Origin: an uncultured Clostridia bacterium
Lineage (GTDB): Bacteria; Bacillota_I; Bacilli_A; RF39; UBA660
Reading direction: 5' to 3'
Assembly: GCA_947569225.1 (NCBI GenBank)
Contig: CANORX010000004.1
Coordinates: 1 to 16,993 of the forward strand
DNA length: 16,993 nt
Shown here: one piece after another, positions 15,231-16,993 of the stretch
Layout: every line of letters begins with the position of its first letter
Position numbering within the stretch: the first letter of the stretch is position 1
The notes under the pieces: generated by a model
Told to the model about the DNA's origin: nothing
Database searches by the model: none
Seen by the model: only the letters and a program-made list of their open reading frames with translations
Translations under genes and position numbers: made by a program

Positions 15231-15790
15231 AAGAAATAGTATATCATGGAAGTCCAAATGGAAACATGGACAAAATAACCCCACATAAAAGCACACATAA
15301 AAAAGAATGCATATATGCATCCACTAGTAAAGTGGTATCTCTTCTATTCGTGGGAAAAGGACATGGGGGCTTAGACACGATGATAGCAGATATCGATGGA
15401 AAACTAATCTTAGTAGAAAGAAGACCAAATGTATTAAATAGCATATATAATAAAGGTGGATACATATATGAACTAGACGCTAAAACATTTAAACACTATG
15501 ATTACTTATGGAGTAAAGAAGTAATATCGTTTGAAAAAGAACTAAAACCACTAAATAAAACATACCATAAAAATATTTTAGAATCTTTAATAGAAGAAGA
15601 ACAAAAAGGCAATTTAAAAATATATAAATATCCTAATAGACCTGAAAATGTACCATTAGACAATAGTGATTTAATAGACAAATACATAAAATTTGAAAAA
15701 TCTGGACTAACAGGCGCAATAAACGACCTATTAGAAATATATCCCGAATTCACAAACGCAGTAAAAACAAAATTAGAAGAAAATAATTAA
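15227..15790 (+). CDS. Protein with ADP-ribosyltransferase-like motifs
   Basis: A 187-residue protein starting at GTG 15227, with AGAGGA at 15215-15220 six bases before it. The longer frame from ATG 15176 would add 17 residues encoded within the upstream gene, without a ribosome site. The N terminus reads VYHGSPNG, followed by ECIYASTSKVVSLLF and then GGYIYELDAKTF. This order (His in a YHGS strand, Tyr in a IYxS strand before a helix, Glu in a late YxYELD strand) resembles the H-Y-E layout of PARP/KptA-type ADP-ribosyltransferases, although no test of activity can be made here. The C-terminal half (KPLNKTYHKNILESL, PNRPENVPLDNSDLI) is unknown. No signal peptide or membrane helix is visible. 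It overlaps the 14850 gene by four bases. Confidence 0.78.
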   Translation: MKEIVYHGSPNGNMDKITPHKSTHKKECIYASTSKVVSLLFVGKGHGGLDTMIADIDGKLILVERRPNVLNSIYNKGGYIYELDAKTFKHYDYLWSKEVISFEKELKPLNKTYHKNILESLIEEEQKGNLKIYKYPNRPENVPLDNSDLIDKYIKFEKSGLTGAINDLLEIYPEFTNAVKTKLEENN

Positions 15791-15794
15791 ATGC

Positions 15795-15823
15795 TTGACT
15801 AAATAAATTGTATAATATATAAT
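15795..15823 (+). promoter_or_regulatory. Strong promoter of the split 15848 gene
   Basis: TTGACT (15795-15800) and TATAAT (15818-15823) are 17 bases apart, close to the sigma-A consensus. A second TATAAT lies in the spacer at 15811. The gene's ATG is 25 bases downstream of the -10. Confidence 0.78.
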
Positions 15824-15847
15824 ACAAAACAAAAAAAGAGAGAAAAA

Positions 15848-16405
15848 ATGCTAAAAATATATCAATCATATCAAGATAAAGACCAAATAAAAATTGAAGA
15901 TTACATAGACTTTGAATATGGAAAATTCGATACAGGTATAGATGGATTTGGCATAGTTAACTCAGGTAACATCTCTTGCAGAAGAGCAAATTATGAATTA
16001 CAAACATTAAAATCTTTTAGAGAATATATAAAAAGAGTAAAACTAGAAGATGGATACGTTCAAGACTTTGTTTTATTTAATCCACAGAGCTAACAATCAC
16101 TCTATGAAAGATCTCAAGACTTACCAAAAGATATGGAAACATATGAAAAATATAGTCTAAACGAAGAAGCAATAATACTATTTACTAATTATGTAACTTT
16201 AAAAAATTACAATGAAGAAAAAGTAAAAAGAATATTTGGAAGATACTTACCAACTTCAATGTATCTACTTTTACCAGGATCAGAATTTACCATTGAAAGA
16301 GGCTCTTTCAATAAGGGATTAGAAGAAAAATACGAAGTATTACAAAGTAGTAGATTAGGAAGAACGCTAACATTGAATAAAATAAATCGTCTAGATTTAA
16401 AATAA
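15848..16405 (+). pseudogene. Unrecognised gene split by one in-frame TAA
   Basis: The frame from ATG 15848 runs to a TAA at 16403-16405 with only one interruption, TAA at 16091-16093 (codon 82), and no frameshift. Before the stop the protein reads FDTGIDGFGIVNSGNISCRR and ends in LFNPQS; after it comes QSLYERSQDLPKDMETYEKY and a 90-residue piece with FGRYLPTSMYLLLPGSEF and a late GLEEKYEVLQSSRLGR segment. The second piece has no ribosome site before its first ATG at 16133. Both pieces look like normal soluble protein, so one 185-codon gene is the likely ancestor, with CAA to TAA a possible single change. I do not recognise the family. The promoter at 15795 is strong and a terminator lies at 16414, so transcription control is intact. 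Confidence 0.7.
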
Positions 16406-16413
16406 AAAATATT

Positions 16414-16451
16414 AAAAGGTTTAACAACAAACAAGTTGAAAACCTTTTTTT
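16414..16451 (+). terminator. Terminator after the split 15848 gene
   Basis: AAAAGGTTT (16414-16422) pairs with AAACCTTTT (16440-16448); an inner CAAC/GTTG pair shortens the loop, and the T run reaches 16451. Confidence 0.82.
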
Positions 16452-16455
16452 CACA

Positions 16456-16464
16456 TGATAAAAT
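16456..16464 (+). promoter_or_regulatory. Extended -10 promoter of the DUF975-like gene
   Basis: TGATAAAAT, an extended -10 element, lies 25 bases before the ATG at 16490. The -35 position falls in the preceding terminator arm and shows no consensus. Confidence 0.45.
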
Positions 16465-16489
16465 AAATTCATAAAAAGCGGGTAGTAAA

Positions 16490-16993
16490 ATGAATAGAAA
16501 AGAAATTAAAAAAAATGCCAGAACAAATCTAAAAAAGGGATACTTTAAAAGTGTAATATTTGTATTCATATGTACAATATTACTTTCTAATGGCTTCACG
16601 TACTCAACAAAAAACATATTAAAAATAGATAACTCTTATGAAACAGTAACAGAAATAATAACAAATAAAGACAAACTATCAAATAGTGAAATAATAGACG
16701 GACTACTAAACAAAGGATTAAAAGAAAAAGAATCAGAAGAAAAAATCAAAAAAAAATACCATGATGGAGTATTATCAGTATTCTTTAACGAAATAACATC
16801 TTCAGGATCAATAACATTTGGAATATTAAATGGTCTTAATAAACTAATATTTGAAGAAAAAGTAAGTATAGGAATACTAATAATAATGGGAAATATAATA
16901 ACATTTTTAATAAGCATACTATTTATAAAAGTATTTGAAGTTAACAAAGCAAGGTACTTTTTAGAACAAAGAAGATACACAAACACTAAACTA
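16490..16993 (+). CDS. DUF975-like membrane protein, 3' end outside the window
   Basis: The frame from ATG 16490 is open for 168 codons to the window's end, so the gene continues beyond it. The N terminus (MNRKEIKKNARTNLKKGYFK, then a hydrophobic helix at about residues 21-35) matches the start of DUF975-type membrane proteins. A polar, probably extracellular stretch of about 80 residues follows, then a helix near 127-147 and a VNKARYFLEQRRY segment, where family members have a conserved NRxxFxxNR-like motif. The ribosome site GCGGGTAG is weak compared with the neighbours. The promoter is an extended -10 element just after the preceding terminator. Function of the family is unknown; the polar region is longer than I would expect, so the family call is moderate. 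Confidence 0.65.
   Translation, partial: MNRKEIKKNARTNLKKGYFKSVIFVFICTILLSNGFTYSTKNILKIDNSYETVTEIITNKDKLSNSEIIDGLLNKGLKEKESEEKIKKKYHDGVLSVFFNEITSSGSITFGILNGLNKLIFEEKVSIGILIIMGNIITFLISILFIKVFEVNKARYFLEQRRYTNTKL

Noticed and set aside
16133..16405. Separate 90-residue gene starting at ATG 16133
   Set aside because: No ribosome site before the ATG, and the frame continues unbroken upstream to the TAA at 16091, so it is the second half of the 15848 gene.
1..16993. Reassignment of TAA to glutamine to explain interrupted genes
   Set aside because: TAA ends most of the intact genes here, each followed closely by the next ribosome site or a terminator, so TAA is the normal stop.
1..16993. CRISPR array, insertion sequence, tRNA or rRNA
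   Set aside because: No regularly spaced repeats, transposase motifs, terminal inverted repeats or cloverleaf sequences were seen.

Overview
The window comes from a very AT-rich bacterium of the low-GC Gram-positive (Bacillota) kind. Shine-Dalgarno sites are strong (GGAGG, AAGGAGAG), promoters are sigma-A-like, and Ile ATA, Arg AGA and Lys AAA codons are used heavily. DUF3781, YdjI-type SPFH, YtqA-type radical SAM and cytidylate-kinase-like proteins all fit that assignment. An uncultured gut lineage of Bacilli or Clostridia is plausible, but the species cannot be named. I see no rRNA, tRNA, CRISPR array, insertion sequence or phage module.

Layout. Positions 2-1175 hold a SanA/YdcF-like DUF218 membrane protein (5' end beyond the window) and a GNAT acetyltransferase. 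Positions 1196-3192 carry a membrane-anchored metallophosphoesterase gene broken by frameshifts and stop codons, followed at about 3210-3571 by the remnant of another gene. Next come a DUF362 protein (3624-4502), a DUF3781 protein (4570-4845), and a MATE transporter fused to a cytidylate-kinase-like domain (4946-6943), each with its own signals. Positions 7071-10749 form a compact four-gene operon: SPFH plus zinc ribbon (YdjI-like), a four-helix membrane protein with a cytosolic helical tail, a four-helix membrane protein with a SHOCT tail, and a zinc-ribbon/coiled-coil protein. It is driven by a promoter whose -35/-10 spacer contains a run of eight G. Two genes lie on the minus strand: a YtqA-like radical SAM protein (10760-11671) and an unrecognised protein (11741-12358).

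From 12490 the genes are again on the plus strand: an HD-domain phosphohydrolase broken by one TGA at a position where Trp would fit; a membrane-anchored rhodanese and a membrane-anchored double-thioredoxin protein that probably act together outside the membrane; an unrecognised small protein overlapping by GTGA a protein with ADP-ribosyltransferase-like motifs; an unrecognised gene split by one in-frame TAA; and the start of a DUF975-like membrane protein that runs off the window.

Two themes stand out. First, four of about eighteen genes are broken, three of them by stop codons inside otherwise continuous reading frames. Second, third-codon positions depend on the strand: plus-strand genes favour A and C, minus-strand genes favour T and G. 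This suggests that the minus strand is the leading strand and that most genes here lie on the lagging strand.
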